Source: Anaerolineales bacterium
Lineage (GTDB): Bacteria; Chloroflexota; Anaerolineae; 4572-78; J111
Assembly (NCBI GenBank): GCA_020634855.1
Contig: JACKAU010000015.1
Coordinates: 133,640-197,639, forward strand
Length of the DNA stretch: 64,000 nucleotides
Direction: 5' to 3'
Below are positions 20,018 to 28,621 of this stretch, in pieces. Under the pieces are notes generated by a model. The model ran no database searches, was not told the origin of the DNA, and saw only the letters and a list, made by a program, of their open reading frames with translations. Positions within the stretch are counted from its first letter, which is position 1. Each line of letters opens with the position of its first letter. The translations under genes were made by a program, and so were the position numbers.

Positions 20018-22891
20018 TTACGGTGAAATCAACGACTCCAGATTCCCGGCAATCAACCGCCCGTTAGGATCGACCGGCAGCGACGGCGTCTCGACGATGA
20101 ACTGTTCGCCGGTATCGGGCAGCCACAGGCCAAGACGGATAGTGAGATTCGATCCGGCGGCCAGCGCCGTTTCAGGAACAGGCGTGATGTCGAGGTGGAC
20201 AAGCTGCGGCGTCCAGGTGGAGGTCGGTCCTTCGCTCTTGACATCCCAGGCCCACAATTGGTGGTCGGCCTGAGCGACGATGTTGCCCTCGGCATCGACC
20301 AGATGGATAAAGACGGTGTAATTTTTAGCGGTCGGGTTGGTCAGCCGCCAGGCGGTGACGAAACCGTAGCCGCCGTCGCCGGCGCTCGATTCGCCGGGGA
20401 AGCGAGCTTGCGGATCGATGAATTGGCCGAGGAACTCAATCGCGCCGTTGTCAAATGTGGCTTGAGGCTGGTCAGGCGAATAGGCGGGCGGGTTGACCTG
20501 GACGATCTCGAAATCGCCTTGGGCAAAAACCGGCTGGAAATACTGTTTGTGTTCGTACTTTTCGGGATGGCGCATCGCCTCGCGCTCGGCGGGACCGACG
20601 AAAATGTAATCCGCGCCCAGATTTTGGAACATCTGATAGCTCCAAACCGGTAGCCCGTTGTCGAACGCCTGCTGGCTCAACTCGTGGGCCAGGGCGATAT
20701 CTTTGACATCCGGGTGAAAGACGACCGCCTCGCCGGTAGAGAAGCCCACCGGGCGACTGCCCAGCGACAGTTGAAAGCGCGACGCATCGCGGTGCAGCCG
20801 GTGCTGGACGACCGGCAGCGCTTTTTCCTGCGGCGCTGTCACTTCGGGTAGGGCGCGCAGCGTTTGGTAGACATCGGGCGTCAACTGCGGCTCGCTCCAA
20901 TACTTAGCTAACCCCATCGCCACAAATTCCCAGGCCGGATTGAGCATCCCCACCCCAATGAGCGCCGCCATCAGGCTAATCGCGCCGATTTTGACCGGAC
21001 GCGCCCACGTCGCCTGGAAGAGTCGCACCATAAAATAGCCGGCGAACAGCGCCAGCACCAATTGGCCGGGCATCAACGCCCGTAGACCGAGATCGTTGTT
21101 AAGCGTCAGCCCAATCTCCGACCAGCCCCGCCCGGAGGCGAAGAAACTGACGGTCACGAAGCCGAGGCCGAGAAGGAGCGTGAAGAAGGGGAGTAGGGAG
21201 TAGGGAGTAGGGAGTAGGAGGCTGGAGATGGGGAGATGGGGAGATGGGGAGAGGGGAGATTGGGGTTTGGAGGCTGGGCGATGAGGAGATTGGAGATCAG
21301 AGATTGGAGGCTTATGATTTACCGTTCCCTGGTGATCACTATCCGCTACCGACATCTGACTACTGACTACCGACATCTGACTACTGACTACCGACTGCTG
21401 ACCGCTGACTGCTGACCGCTGAAAGCTCAAAACCAGCCCGCCCAACCCCGCGATGAGAAGCGCCCCCATTTCGATGAAGAAGTGCAGCGGTAGATCGAGG
21501 ACTCTGGCCCACACAGCATTGCCGAAGGTGGCTTGGAAGGGGCGCAGGATGGCCCAGCTATCGAGCGTCGGGATAACGAAGGCGATGCCCGATTTGGGCG
21601 CATTCGGGCCGATTAAACCGGCGATGAATGGCGCGGCCACGGCGACAAACGCCACAGCGATGACGGCGTAGCCCAAAAAGAGTTGCCGGGCGTCGCCGAA
21701 CCCTTGGCGACGATAAATCAGGCCAATTTGCCACAACGCAAACAGGAACAGCGCCGCCGCCACGATAACCGCGATCCACGTGCTGTGGCCCAGCAGGGAA
21801 AACAGGAGCAGCGGCAGGATAATCAGCAGTTTACGGCGCTCTTTAACCTCAAGGTAGAGGTAGCAGCCCAGGCACACAATCGTCAGCGCAGTTAGATGCT
21901 GCGGCACCCAGACGTGATGGGCGTAGAAGGTATTGAGCCGCAGCGAGAGCGCCGACACCCAGTTATCGATGTGCTCGCGCGGTAGATAGACGCCGAGCGG
22001 AATCGGCCCGTCGGGAAAGTTGGCCCGGTATTTCTCGATGGTGCGATGCAGGATGGGGATGACATCCAGTCCGCCGATTACGGTCGCGAACGCCAGCGAC
22101 CAGACCGCAGCGATTCGATCTTGAAAGAGACGTTGGGCCAGCAAGAAAACGACGCTGCTGAAACTCAGCGAGGCCAGAATGATGACCGTCACAAACGTCT
22201 GGTGTAAAAAAGGCGAGCCGCTTTGCAGCAAATCGAGCGTGGCGCCGTTGAGATGCAGAAAATAATAGTAAATCAGTGGCTCATCAGGAAACATGCCGTA
22301 GAAGAACATACTGGTCGGCGGCACGCCGGTGTAGCGCAGTGCAAAAGCCACCCCGTAATGCTTTTGCCAATCCTCCATCTGCACCGGATAGTAGCCCTGC
22401 GCCGTGTCGAGTTCGAAGTAGGCCAGGTAAACGCCCACTGCCGTAATCCCGATCAGCAGCACGATCACCAGCCGCGTCCACAGCGAGGCTCCGTCAAGAC
22501 CGATGGGGGGAGTCTCCTCTCCTATTTTCGGCGGCCGGTGACTAACCCAGGCCGCCAGCGCCAGAATGTACAACGAGAAAGTAACCAGTACCGTCCAGCG
22601 ATTAAAACCGAACAGCAGACTGCTCCAGTAGATCAAAATCGGCGAAGTGACCAACCCCAGCGCCGTACTGAGTGCGATATTTTTGAAGGTCAACCCGCCC
22701 CGCGCCAACCCCAGCCAGCGAGTTAACTGCCCCCCCGGCAAAAAGATGAGCAGCATCAACCCGCCCACGGTCGCTACCGGGGCGACCGGTACCAAAATCA
22801 GCGCCAGCGCGGCCAGCGTGGCGTAAAGTGAGTATCGAAACCAGGGTGAAGTAAAAATTTGTCGCATCAGAAATTGTCGATTATCATCCAA
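20018..22891 (-). CDS. DUF2298-like (YYY-type) membrane protein with one beta-sandwich module
   Basis: 957 residues, the only member of the first block on the minus strand. Hydrophobic helices surround FPDEPLIYYYFLHLNGATL (about residues 198-216), close to the P.DPW..G..I.YYYFGH signature of the Chloroflexota/archaeal DUF2298 family, hence the call. A 75-residue STRR-coded insert (about 490-568) follows, then more helices, an extracytoplasmic domain and one divergent module (about 805-940: EFLGQF, YTVFIHLVDAEGN, LGLWLPDTGEQF). Another ATG eight codons in (MRQIFTSPW) could be the start. It is divergent from the PMT gene at 22975 and convergent with the gene at 18242. Activity of DUF2298 proteins is unknown. 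Confidence 0.8.
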   Translation of the reverse strand: MDDNRQFLMRQIFTSPWFRYSLYATLAALALILVPVAPVATVGGLMLLIFLPGGQLTRWLGLARGGLTFKNIALSTALGLVTSPILIYWSSLLFGFNRWTVLVTFSLYILALAAWVSHRPPKIGEETPPIGLDGASLWTRLVIVLLIGITAVGVYLAYFELDTAQGYYPVQMEDWQKHYGVAFALRYTGVPPTSMFFYGMFPDEPLIYYYFLHLNGATLDLLQSGSPFLHQTFVTVIILASLSFSSVVFLLAQRLFQDRIAAVWSLAFATVIGGLDVIPILHRTIEKYRANFPDGPIPLGVYLPREHIDNWVSALSLRLNTFYAHHVWVPQHLTALTIVCLGCYLYLEVKERRKLLIILPLLLFSLLGHSTWIAVIVAAALFLFALWQIGLIYRRQGFGDARQLFLGYAVIAVAFVAVAAPFIAGLIGPNAPKSGIAFVIPTLDSWAILRPFQATFGNAVWARVLDLPLHFFIEMGALLIAGLGGLVLSFQRSAVSGQQSVVSSQMSVVSSQMSVADSDHQGTVNHKPPISDLQSPHRPASKPQSPLSPSPHLPISSLLLPTPYSLLPFFTLLLGLGFVTVSFFASGRGWSEIGLTLNNDLGLRALMPGQLVLALFAGYFMVRLFQATWARPVKIGAISLMAALIGVGMLNPAWEFVAMGLAKYWSEPQLTPDVYQTLRALPEVTAPQEKALPVVQHRLHRDASRFQLSLGSRPVGFSTGEAVVFHPDVKDIALAHELSQQAFDNGLPVWSYQMFQNLGADYIFVGPAEREAMRHPEKYEHKQYFQPVFAQGDFEIVQVNPPAYSPDQPQATFDNGAIEFLGQFIDPQARFPGESSAGDGGYGFVTAWRLTNPTAKNYTVFIHLVDAEGNIVAQADHQLWAWDVKSEGPTSTWTPQLVHLDITPVPETALAAGSNLTIRLGLWLPDTGEQFIVETPSLPVDPNGRLIAGNLESLISP
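21187..21422 (-). repeat. Long in-frame STRR block (four unit types)
   Basis: About 235 bases made of GGGAGTA, GGGGAGAT, GGAGATT and GACTACTGAC-type units. Read on the minus strand it gives SVVSSQMSVVSSQM, then SPHLPISS and SLLLPTPYSLLPF inside the DUF2298-like gene. It is the longest such insert in the window and remains in frame. Confidence 0.87.
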
Positions 22892-22974
22892 AGCTTGACC
22901 CCTGAACCAGGGTAACGCGTAATCATAATAAAAAGTAGATAACTAAGCAAGCAATCAAGGTGTGTTAGACCAAC

Positions 22975-24645
22975 ATGCCAAAATTACAACCGGCGCTGCT
23001 CATCCTAATCGTCTTGGGTAGCTTTGGATTGCGGGTGTGGGGCATTACGTTTGGGTTGCCGTTTGCCTACCACCCCGACGAACAACAATATATTTTGCCC
23101 GGCCTTGGGGTGGTGTCCGGCAACTTCGAGCCGATTGCCTACTACAACCCAACCCTTTATCCCTATTTCATCGGCCTGGTCTATACCCTCACCTATCTGG
23201 GTCTCCGTCTGTTTGGTGCTTTCCCCGACTTTTTTGATCTCAATAGCGGCTGGAGCCAGTCGATGCAGCCGTGGATTACCGGCCTGATCTTTCTGGCTCG
23301 CTATCTTACGGTTGCCGTCGGGGTCTTGACCACCGTGGTGGTCTACCAACTTGGCCGGCGAGCCTATTCTCGCCCGACCGGCCTGGCCGCGGCCATCATC
23401 TTTGGCCTGGCCTTCTTGCCGGCCCGGGAGGCCCACTTTGCCGTGAGCGATGCGCCCACCGCGTTGGGCGTGGCTGTTACCCTCTACCTGACATTGAACA
23501 TTGTCCGGCGTGGTCACTGGTCCGATTACGTGTGGGTTGGAGTCGCGCTCGGCTTGTCCGCTGCCACCAAATATACCGCCGCGCTGTTGATCGTGCCGGT
23601 GGGGGTGGCTCACCTGGTCAGCCGGCGTTACACCACTTGGCCCCAGCGACTGTTGCAAGGCTGGCGAGGCGTCCTAACCGGCCTCGCCGCCGTCGTCAGC
23701 TATCTGCTGGTGTCGCCTTACACCCTGCTGGCCTGGTCAGAATTTTGGGCCGATTTCAGCGAGAATCTGCAATCAGCCAAGGAAGGCTTTCAGGGTCTCA
23801 ACCTCGACCCGGCCGGCGGCGCGATCTTTTACCTGAAAGGACTGGTCTGGGGCTTCGGCTGGCCGCTGTTGGGGCTGTTTCTCATCACGATTGTCTTTCT
23901 CCTGTGGCGTCACAAGCGGGTCGATCTGGTGCTGCTATCCCTGCCGCTCTTTGGCTTTTGGTACATGCAGCGTCAGGAAATGTACTTTGTCCGCTGGTTG
24001 ATGCCCTTTTTGCCGCCGCTGGCCGTTATATCCGCTGAAACCCTTCACGCAGCAGCCCGAAAAGTAGGACAAGTCAGCGATTTGTCTGGGGCAAGTCAGC
24101 GACTGGCTCTACTCCGCCCGGCAGCCTTGACGATTATTCTGGCCCTGCTGCTGACGCTGCCGTCAACCTATATGACCCTGCAAGCCGATCACGTTTTCAG
24201 CCAACTCGATACCCGCACCGAAGCCTTGCAGTGGATGCAGGCTAACGTGCCGCCCGGCAGCAGCGTCGCAGCGGAGGTGTTAAGCCCGCCTTGGGGACCG
24301 CCGCTGGCCATGCCCGGCTTAGACATCGGCCCCTACCAATTTGTACCCGTCCCGGATGGCGGCGTCGCCGAGGTCGATCCGCAACAGTATCGCGACTGGG
24401 GCGTGCAGTATATCGTTGCCAGTAGTTTTCATTACGCGCGCCAACTGCGCGACCAGGCCCACCAGGCTAAGCTGGCGAGCCATTTACAAACCCTTGACCA
24501 AGAAGCGGAGTTGGTGGCGATCTTTCAACCCTACGCCGCCGGCTACACCGGCTTTTTCTATCACGATCAGGTCTACGGCCCGGCCAACGATGTGCTTTAT
24601 CGCCGGCAGCCGGGGCCGGAAATCAGAATCTACCGGCTACGCTAG
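22975..24645 (+). CDS. GT39/PMT_2 membrane glycosyltransferase
   Basis: A classical ArnT/PMT-like protein of 556 residues: first helix LLILIVLGSFGLRVWGI, then the catalytic loop YHPDEQQY (D35, E36), then about eleven further hydrophobic segments, and a short C-terminal extracytoplasmic domain ending IRIYRLR. It has neither a beta-sandwich module nor an STRR insert, so it represents the basic form of the family here. It begins a same-strand run of four genes (22975-30660) with short gaps or overlaps, probably one transcript. Expected reaction: transfer of a sugar from a polyprenyl phosphate on the outer leaflet. Confidence 0.89.
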   Translation: MPKLQPALLILIVLGSFGLRVWGITFGLPFAYHPDEQQYILPGLGVVSGNFEPIAYYNPTLYPYFIGLVYTLTYLGLRLFGAFPDFFDLNSGWSQSMQPWITGLIFLARYLTVAVGVLTTVVVYQLGRRAYSRPTGLAAAIIFGLAFLPAREAHFAVSDAPTALGVAVTLYLTLNIVRRGHWSDYVWVGVALGLSAATKYTAALLIVPVGVAHLVSRRYTTWPQRLLQGWRGVLTGLAAVVSYLLVSPYTLLAWSEFWADFSENLQSAKEGFQGLNLDPAGGAIFYLKGLVWGFGWPLLGLFLITIVFLLWRHKRVDLVLLSLPLFGFWYMQRQEMYFVRWLMPFLPPLAVISAETLHAAARKVGQVSDLSGASQRLALLRPAALTIILALLLTLPSTYMTLQADHVFSQLDTRTEALQWMQANVPPGSSVAAEVLSPPWGPPLAMPGLDIGPYQFVPVPDGGVAEVDPQQYRDWGVQYIVASSFHYARQLRDQAHQAKLASHLQTLDQEAELVAIFQPYAAGYTGFFYHDQVYGPANDVLYRRQPGPEIRIYRLR

Positions 24646-24653
24646 GAGAGAGT

Positions 24654-26753
24654 GTGTCCCGACTCACCGCCGTTCGTCCGAGCCAACAGTTCATCATAGG
24701 GCTGCTATTGCTGCTGGCCTTGACCGTTCGATTGCTTTATTTCAACGGGCTGCGGGCCGAATTTCCCGATTTCTTGGAGGCTCACCCCTTCTGCGGTCTC
24801 GATGCTAACTCGTACCATCATTTATATGCATTGGGGCTGCTTCGCGGCGATTGGCCGTACAACGAGCCGTTCTACCATATGATCTTATACCCCTATTTTC
24901 TGGGCGCGGTCTATGCCCTGGTCGGCGTGAATTTGCGCTTGATTGTGGTGGTGCAGATTTTGCTGGAAGTTTTAGCCTGCGCCGCGATGTATGGGATTGG
25001 CCGGGCGGTTTTCAATCGAACGGCCGGCCTCATCGCGGCGGCGATAATGGCCTTCTATGGCCCCTTGATCTTTTTCAACGCCTGTTTTGCCCAAGTAGCG
25101 CTTTCAATTCCGCTATTCTGTCTTACCCTCCTGTTTTTGCTGCGAGCGCATAGTACCGGCCGCTGGTCTTATCTGATCATCGCCGGCATCCTCACCGGCT
25201 TGGCCGCTTTAAGCCGGCCGACGTTCTTTTTGCTGCTGCCGGTCGCCGGTGTGTGGTGGCTGGTCGAGCGCGTGTCGATCCGGCGCATCCTTATCCGGGG
25301 TGCGGTCTATGGCGGGGTGGCCTTTCTGGTCACGTCGCCCGCGGCCTGGCACAACTACCGCACCGGCGGCGGCTTTATGCCGATGCCGGCCAGCGGCTGG
25401 GAGATTATTTTTCTGGGCAACAACCCGGTGGCCGAAGGCATGGGCCACGTCGAACACGTGCTGTTCACCTACCTCGACCCTGCCGCCGAAGCCTATATCA
25501 ACGACGTTCGCACTCGCGCCAAAGAACAGTCGCCGGATGTCTTTCGTGAAGAGGTGCTGGCCTATCTGCAACACGACTTCAACGGCTGGCTTCACCTCAT
25601 GGGCCGCAAAATCTATTTGCTCCTCTTCACCCGTGACGATAACCTGATCTCGCCCTACTTCTTCCATAATCTCCAGACCATTCCCCTTCTTCTATACTTT
25701 CCTTTCGAGTGGCGGTCCATCTTTGTCGCGAGTTTGTTAGGCGTCGTGCTGTTGAAGCCCAAACCCCGTCACGCGTTGCTGCTGATGCTGTATGTAGCCC
25801 TGCCCCTCTTTACCGTGCTGTTTCATATTCAGTTTCGATTTCGATTGCTGTTGGTCCCGGTGACGTTGTTGTACGCCGCCGCCTTTATCAGCGCCGTCCC
25901 CCGACTCAGTCGTTGGAAATTTATGGCGAGTTTGACCCTTCTGGCCGGGTTGACGTTGGTCTGGCCGGTGTTCGGCTGGCTGCTGGCGGTGACCTTTGCC
26001 ATGCGCTGTTGGGCAGTCTATCGCACCGGGCCTAAGTCGTCCCTGCGCTATGCCGCACTGGCCGCCTGGAGCTACCTTGTGGTGGCGGTTCTGGTGCATC
26101 ACGCTTACCACTTTACCTTTCAGGCCAGCCAGGCTCAAACCATTATGGTTGGGCCGCCCATCGCCGGCCCCATCGCGCTGGGCCAATCATTGAGCGTGCC
26201 GTGTTCCGGCTTCAACGAGCTTGATTTGGTGATCGGCGTTAGCGGCCAAGGCCAGTCGCAGCCGGTTACCTTCCACCTGCGCCGTTCCGCCGACAGCTCT
26301 GACGACATCTACGCCGCTGCGCTCGATCTCAATGGCCTGCAGGATCGTATGAAAAAACCATTCGTCTTCCCGCCTCAACCCGACTCGGCGGGCCAGACCT
26401 ATTTTGTCTTTGTCGATGCGCCGACCGCGGGCGCTCCCCAACCCCTGACCCTACGCGGCACGTTCGACCAACCCTTTGACCGCTACCCGGCTGGATCGGC
26501 CTACATCGGTGGGCCGGGGCATTGGCAAAAGCTGGCCGGCGATCTGGCGTTTACCGCCCGCTGCCAGGGCAACTTGTTGACAATGACCCACCAAGCTTTC
26601 GCCAACCCGGCCGACCGTTTCTACGGGCCGCCCTGGCTGTATTGGACCATCTTGGTAGGGCATTTGGGGCTGCTGGGGCTGGCGCTGGTTCTTATCTGGA
26701 ACGCTTGGAGCGACAAAGCTTGCTTTGTCCAACCCGATCAAAGTAAACTCTGA
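24654..26753 (+). CDS. PMT-like membrane glycosyltransferase with type II C-terminal module
   Basis: GTG start eight bases after the upstream stop, with GGAGAG directly before it. The first loop reads FCGLDANSYHH (D50), the single-Asp variant also seen at 28588. Helices extend to about residue 500. The tail (about 505-640) is a different extracytoplasmic module from the one common in this region: GQSLSVPCSGFNELDLVIG, KKPFVFPPQPDSAGQTYFVF and AFTARC, shared with the gene at 28588. A last hydrophobic helix (LYWTILVGHLGLLGLALVLI) follows. The final codons, SDKACFVQPDQSKL and stop, are encoded by the dispersed palindrome at 26705-26760, so the original C-terminus was probably different. Confidence 0.86.
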   Translation: MSRLTAVRPSQQFIIGLLLLLALTVRLLYFNGLRAEFPDFLEAHPFCGLDANSYHHLYALGLLRGDWPYNEPFYHMILYPYFLGAVYALVGVNLRLIVVVQILLEVLACAAMYGIGRAVFNRTAGLIAAAIMAFYGPLIFFNACFAQVALSIPLFCLTLLFLLRAHSTGRWSYLIIAGILTGLAALSRPTFFLLLPVAGVWWLVERVSIRRILIRGAVYGGVAFLVTSPAAWHNYRTGGGFMPMPASGWEIIFLGNNPVAEGMGHVEHVLFTYLDPAAEAYINDVRTRAKEQSPDVFREEVLAYLQHDFNGWLHLMGRKIYLLLFTRDDNLISPYFFHNLQTIPLLLYFPFEWRSIFVASLLGVVLLKPKPRHALLLMLYVALPLFTVLFHIQFRFRLLLVPVTLLYAAAFISAVPRLSRWKFMASLTLLAGLTLVWPVFGWLLAVTFAMRCWAVYRTGPKSSLRYAALAAWSYLVVAVLVHHAYHFTFQASQAQTIMVGPPIAGPIALGQSLSVPCSGFNELDLVIGVSGQGQSQPVTFHLRRSADSSDDIYAAALDLNGLQDRMKKPFVFPPQPDSAGQTYFVFVDAPTAGAPQPLTLRGTFDQPFDRYPAGSAYIGGPGHWQKLAGDLAFTARCQGNLLTMTHQAFANPADRFYGPPWLYWTILVGHLGLLGLALVLIWNAWSDKACFVQPDQSKL

Positions 26754-26760
26754 TGCTCTA
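26705..26760. repeat. Nested-palindrome element, copy 2, overlapping a gene end
   Basis: Same sequence as 1661-1722: GACAAAGC-TT-GCTTTGTC (26712-26729) and TCAAAGT-AA-ACTCTGA (26738-26753, one mismatch). The TGA stop of the upstream gene is the last triplet of the second stem. Confidence 0.82.
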
Positions 26761-26791
26761 GTGGTTTTTGAGGATTTTCTGAAACACCATC

Positions 26792-28621
26792 ATGAAGCGA
26801 ATTAACGCGCTAACTCAAACCAAACTATTCTTAATTATCATCGTCATGATATTGACCGCCTACCAACTGTGGCGCATCATCGCCTTCATCAATGTCTACG
26901 GCGGCATCGAACACGACGGCGGCTGGATGCTGTCGATTTCCCGCTCGCTGGCCGAAACCGGCGCCTACACCACCCTGGTCAGTACCATCGCCGATCCGAA
27001 TGTACCGGGCGACATCAACGTCGATCAAAAATTCGATATTCAAGCCGCCGACGGTCGCATCTGGTTTTTCACCGGCAACGGCATCGGCCCGGCTAGCATC
27101 GTTCCCGATGCACTGGTGCTCAAGGTGTTCGGCTCAAGCTTTTGGGCGCTGCGGGCCGGCCCGCTCATCTTCTTTACCCTCTTTTTGCTTCTGACCGCGT
27201 ATCTGTTGTACGAATTGGCCGGTATCTGGGCGGTTATCCTATTCAACGCCTATCTCTTCTTCTACCCGCACCTGTCCATTTTCCTCAGCTACGAAGCGAT
27301 GGGCGAAGTCCCGGCTATGGTCTACATCATCTGGGCTTATCTGGCCTTTGCCGCAGCCATGCTCAAACAACAGCGACGCCCGCTCCACTTTTTTCTGGCC
27401 GGCCTGGTCATCAGCCTGGCGCTCAATGCCAAGCTGATTACGCTCTGGTCGATCAGCGGCATCTTGCTGTGGGCGGGGTTGTTGTGGCTGTTGGGTCTCA
27501 TCCGGCGGCGACCGGCCACGCCGGATTTAAGCGCGGCCCAAGCTTCGGCCGGTGACATCGCCGTCGATGATCCGACCCGTCAGGTCAGCTTCGGTGAATT
27601 GATTTGGCTCGGCCTGGGAACCGCCTCGCTGGTCATCGTTTGGGAACTGGTTCATCTGGTTGTCTTGACCCGCCTGACCAATTTCGACCTCTACTTGCGC
27701 CACGCTCAACAGCGACTGACCTTTATTCTCGATGACGGCAGCGGCGTCGGCTTGCAGATCCACTCCGGCCCGGAATTCTTCTGGGATAAGTTCTTCATCC
27801 TGTCCGCAGTCGCTCACCCGGCCCGCTGGGTCACGGCCATCCTGTTCATCGCCATCTTCCTCGGCGGGTTGGGCCTGGCCTGGTTGTGGCGGCGACAACC
27901 GTGGCGACAAAACCTTCTAATGCCGATGTGGCTCGGCTGGCTGGCCAACACCGCCTGGTTCGTCGGCCTGGCCAAAACCGGCTGGCCCCGCCATTTCTGG
28001 TTCGGCTTGGTTCTGGCGATGATCCTGCTGTGTGTCATCATCGTCACGCTGTTGAGAACAGGGGTCAGGGGTCAGGGAGCAACAGTCAACAATCAACAAT
28101 CGTCAATCGTCAATCATCAATCATCAATCGGCAGTCGGCTGCCGGCGGTCTGCGGTCTGCTTTTGCTGGCCCTCGTCCTGTGGGGCTTTGCCGTCCAGCC
28201 GCACGTGTGGGGTTTCTTCCTGCCCGACGCCATCGTGCCCTATTGGCATGATAAACAGGTCAACAACAAGTACGACGCCAGCCTGCCGTGGATCATCATT
28301 CCGCGCCAGGCCCAAACCGAGGTCGTCAACTACATCGACCAACTGCCGCCGGAGGCCCACATCTACTATCCGGGCCAGCACAAAAGCGCCGAAATTCCGC
28401 CGCAAACCGGCCGGGTGCAGTTGCCGCTCAACCGGCGCGAATACCTGCCACCGAACCCGGCCGATATCGTCCTGATCGGCCCGTCGCTGATTTCGCCCTG
28501 GAAAGACCCTGCCCAGCGCCGCGACCTGCTCGAATTGGTCAGGCGCGAGTGTCCTAATCCGGCCGTTCAAAACGATTACTATATGATATGTCCTATCAAA
28601 GACAACTTACCCGCCGAATAA
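26792..28621 (+). CDS. GT39-like membrane glycosyltransferase
   Basis: 609 residues. The first helix is followed by IEHDGGWMLSISRSLAETG (D42), matching the variant PMT_2 loop in which D-G replaces D-E. Helices run to about residue 475 and an extracytoplasmic domain ends with CPNPAVQNDYYMICPIKD. An STRR tract is read in frame at about residues 421-449. No C-terminal module. The end overlaps the start of the next gene by 34 bases, supporting an operon with coupled translation. Donor and acceptor are unknown. Confidence 0.84.
   Translation: MKRINALTQTKLFLIIIVMILTAYQLWRIIAFINVYGGIEHDGGWMLSISRSLAETGAYTTLVSTIADPNVPGDINVDQKFDIQAADGRIWFFTGNGIGPASIVPDALVLKVFGSSFWALRAGPLIFFTLFLLLTAYLLYELAGIWAVILFNAYLFFYPHLSIFLSYEAMGEVPAMVYIIWAYLAFAAAMLKQQRRPLHFFLAGLVISLALNAKLITLWSISGILLWAGLLWLLGLIRRRPATPDLSAAQASAGDIAVDDPTRQVSFGELIWLGLGTASLVIVWELVHLVVLTRLTNFDLYLRHAQQRLTFILDDGSGVGLQIHSGPEFFWDKFFILSAVAHPARWVTAILFIAIFLGGLGLAWLWRRQPWRQNLLMPMWLGWLANTAWFVGLAKTGWPRHFWFGLVLAMILLCVIIVTLLRTGVRGQGATVNNQQSSIVNHQSSIGSRLPAVCGLLLLALVLWGFAVQPHVWGFFLPDAIVPYWHDKQVNNKYDASLPWIIIPRQAQTEVVNYIDQLPPEAHIYYPGQHKSAEIPPQTGRVQLPLNRREYLPPNPADIVLIGPSLISPWKDPAQRRDLLELVRRECPNPAVQNDYYMICPIKDNLPAE
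28055..28138 (+). repeat. In-frame STRR tract (GGGGTCA and CAATCGT/CAATCAT heptamers)
   Basis: AGGGGTCAGGGGTCAGGG passes into CAATCAACAATCGTCAATC-type units; read as NNQQSSIVNHQSSIG between helices of the gene at 26792. Confidence 0.84.
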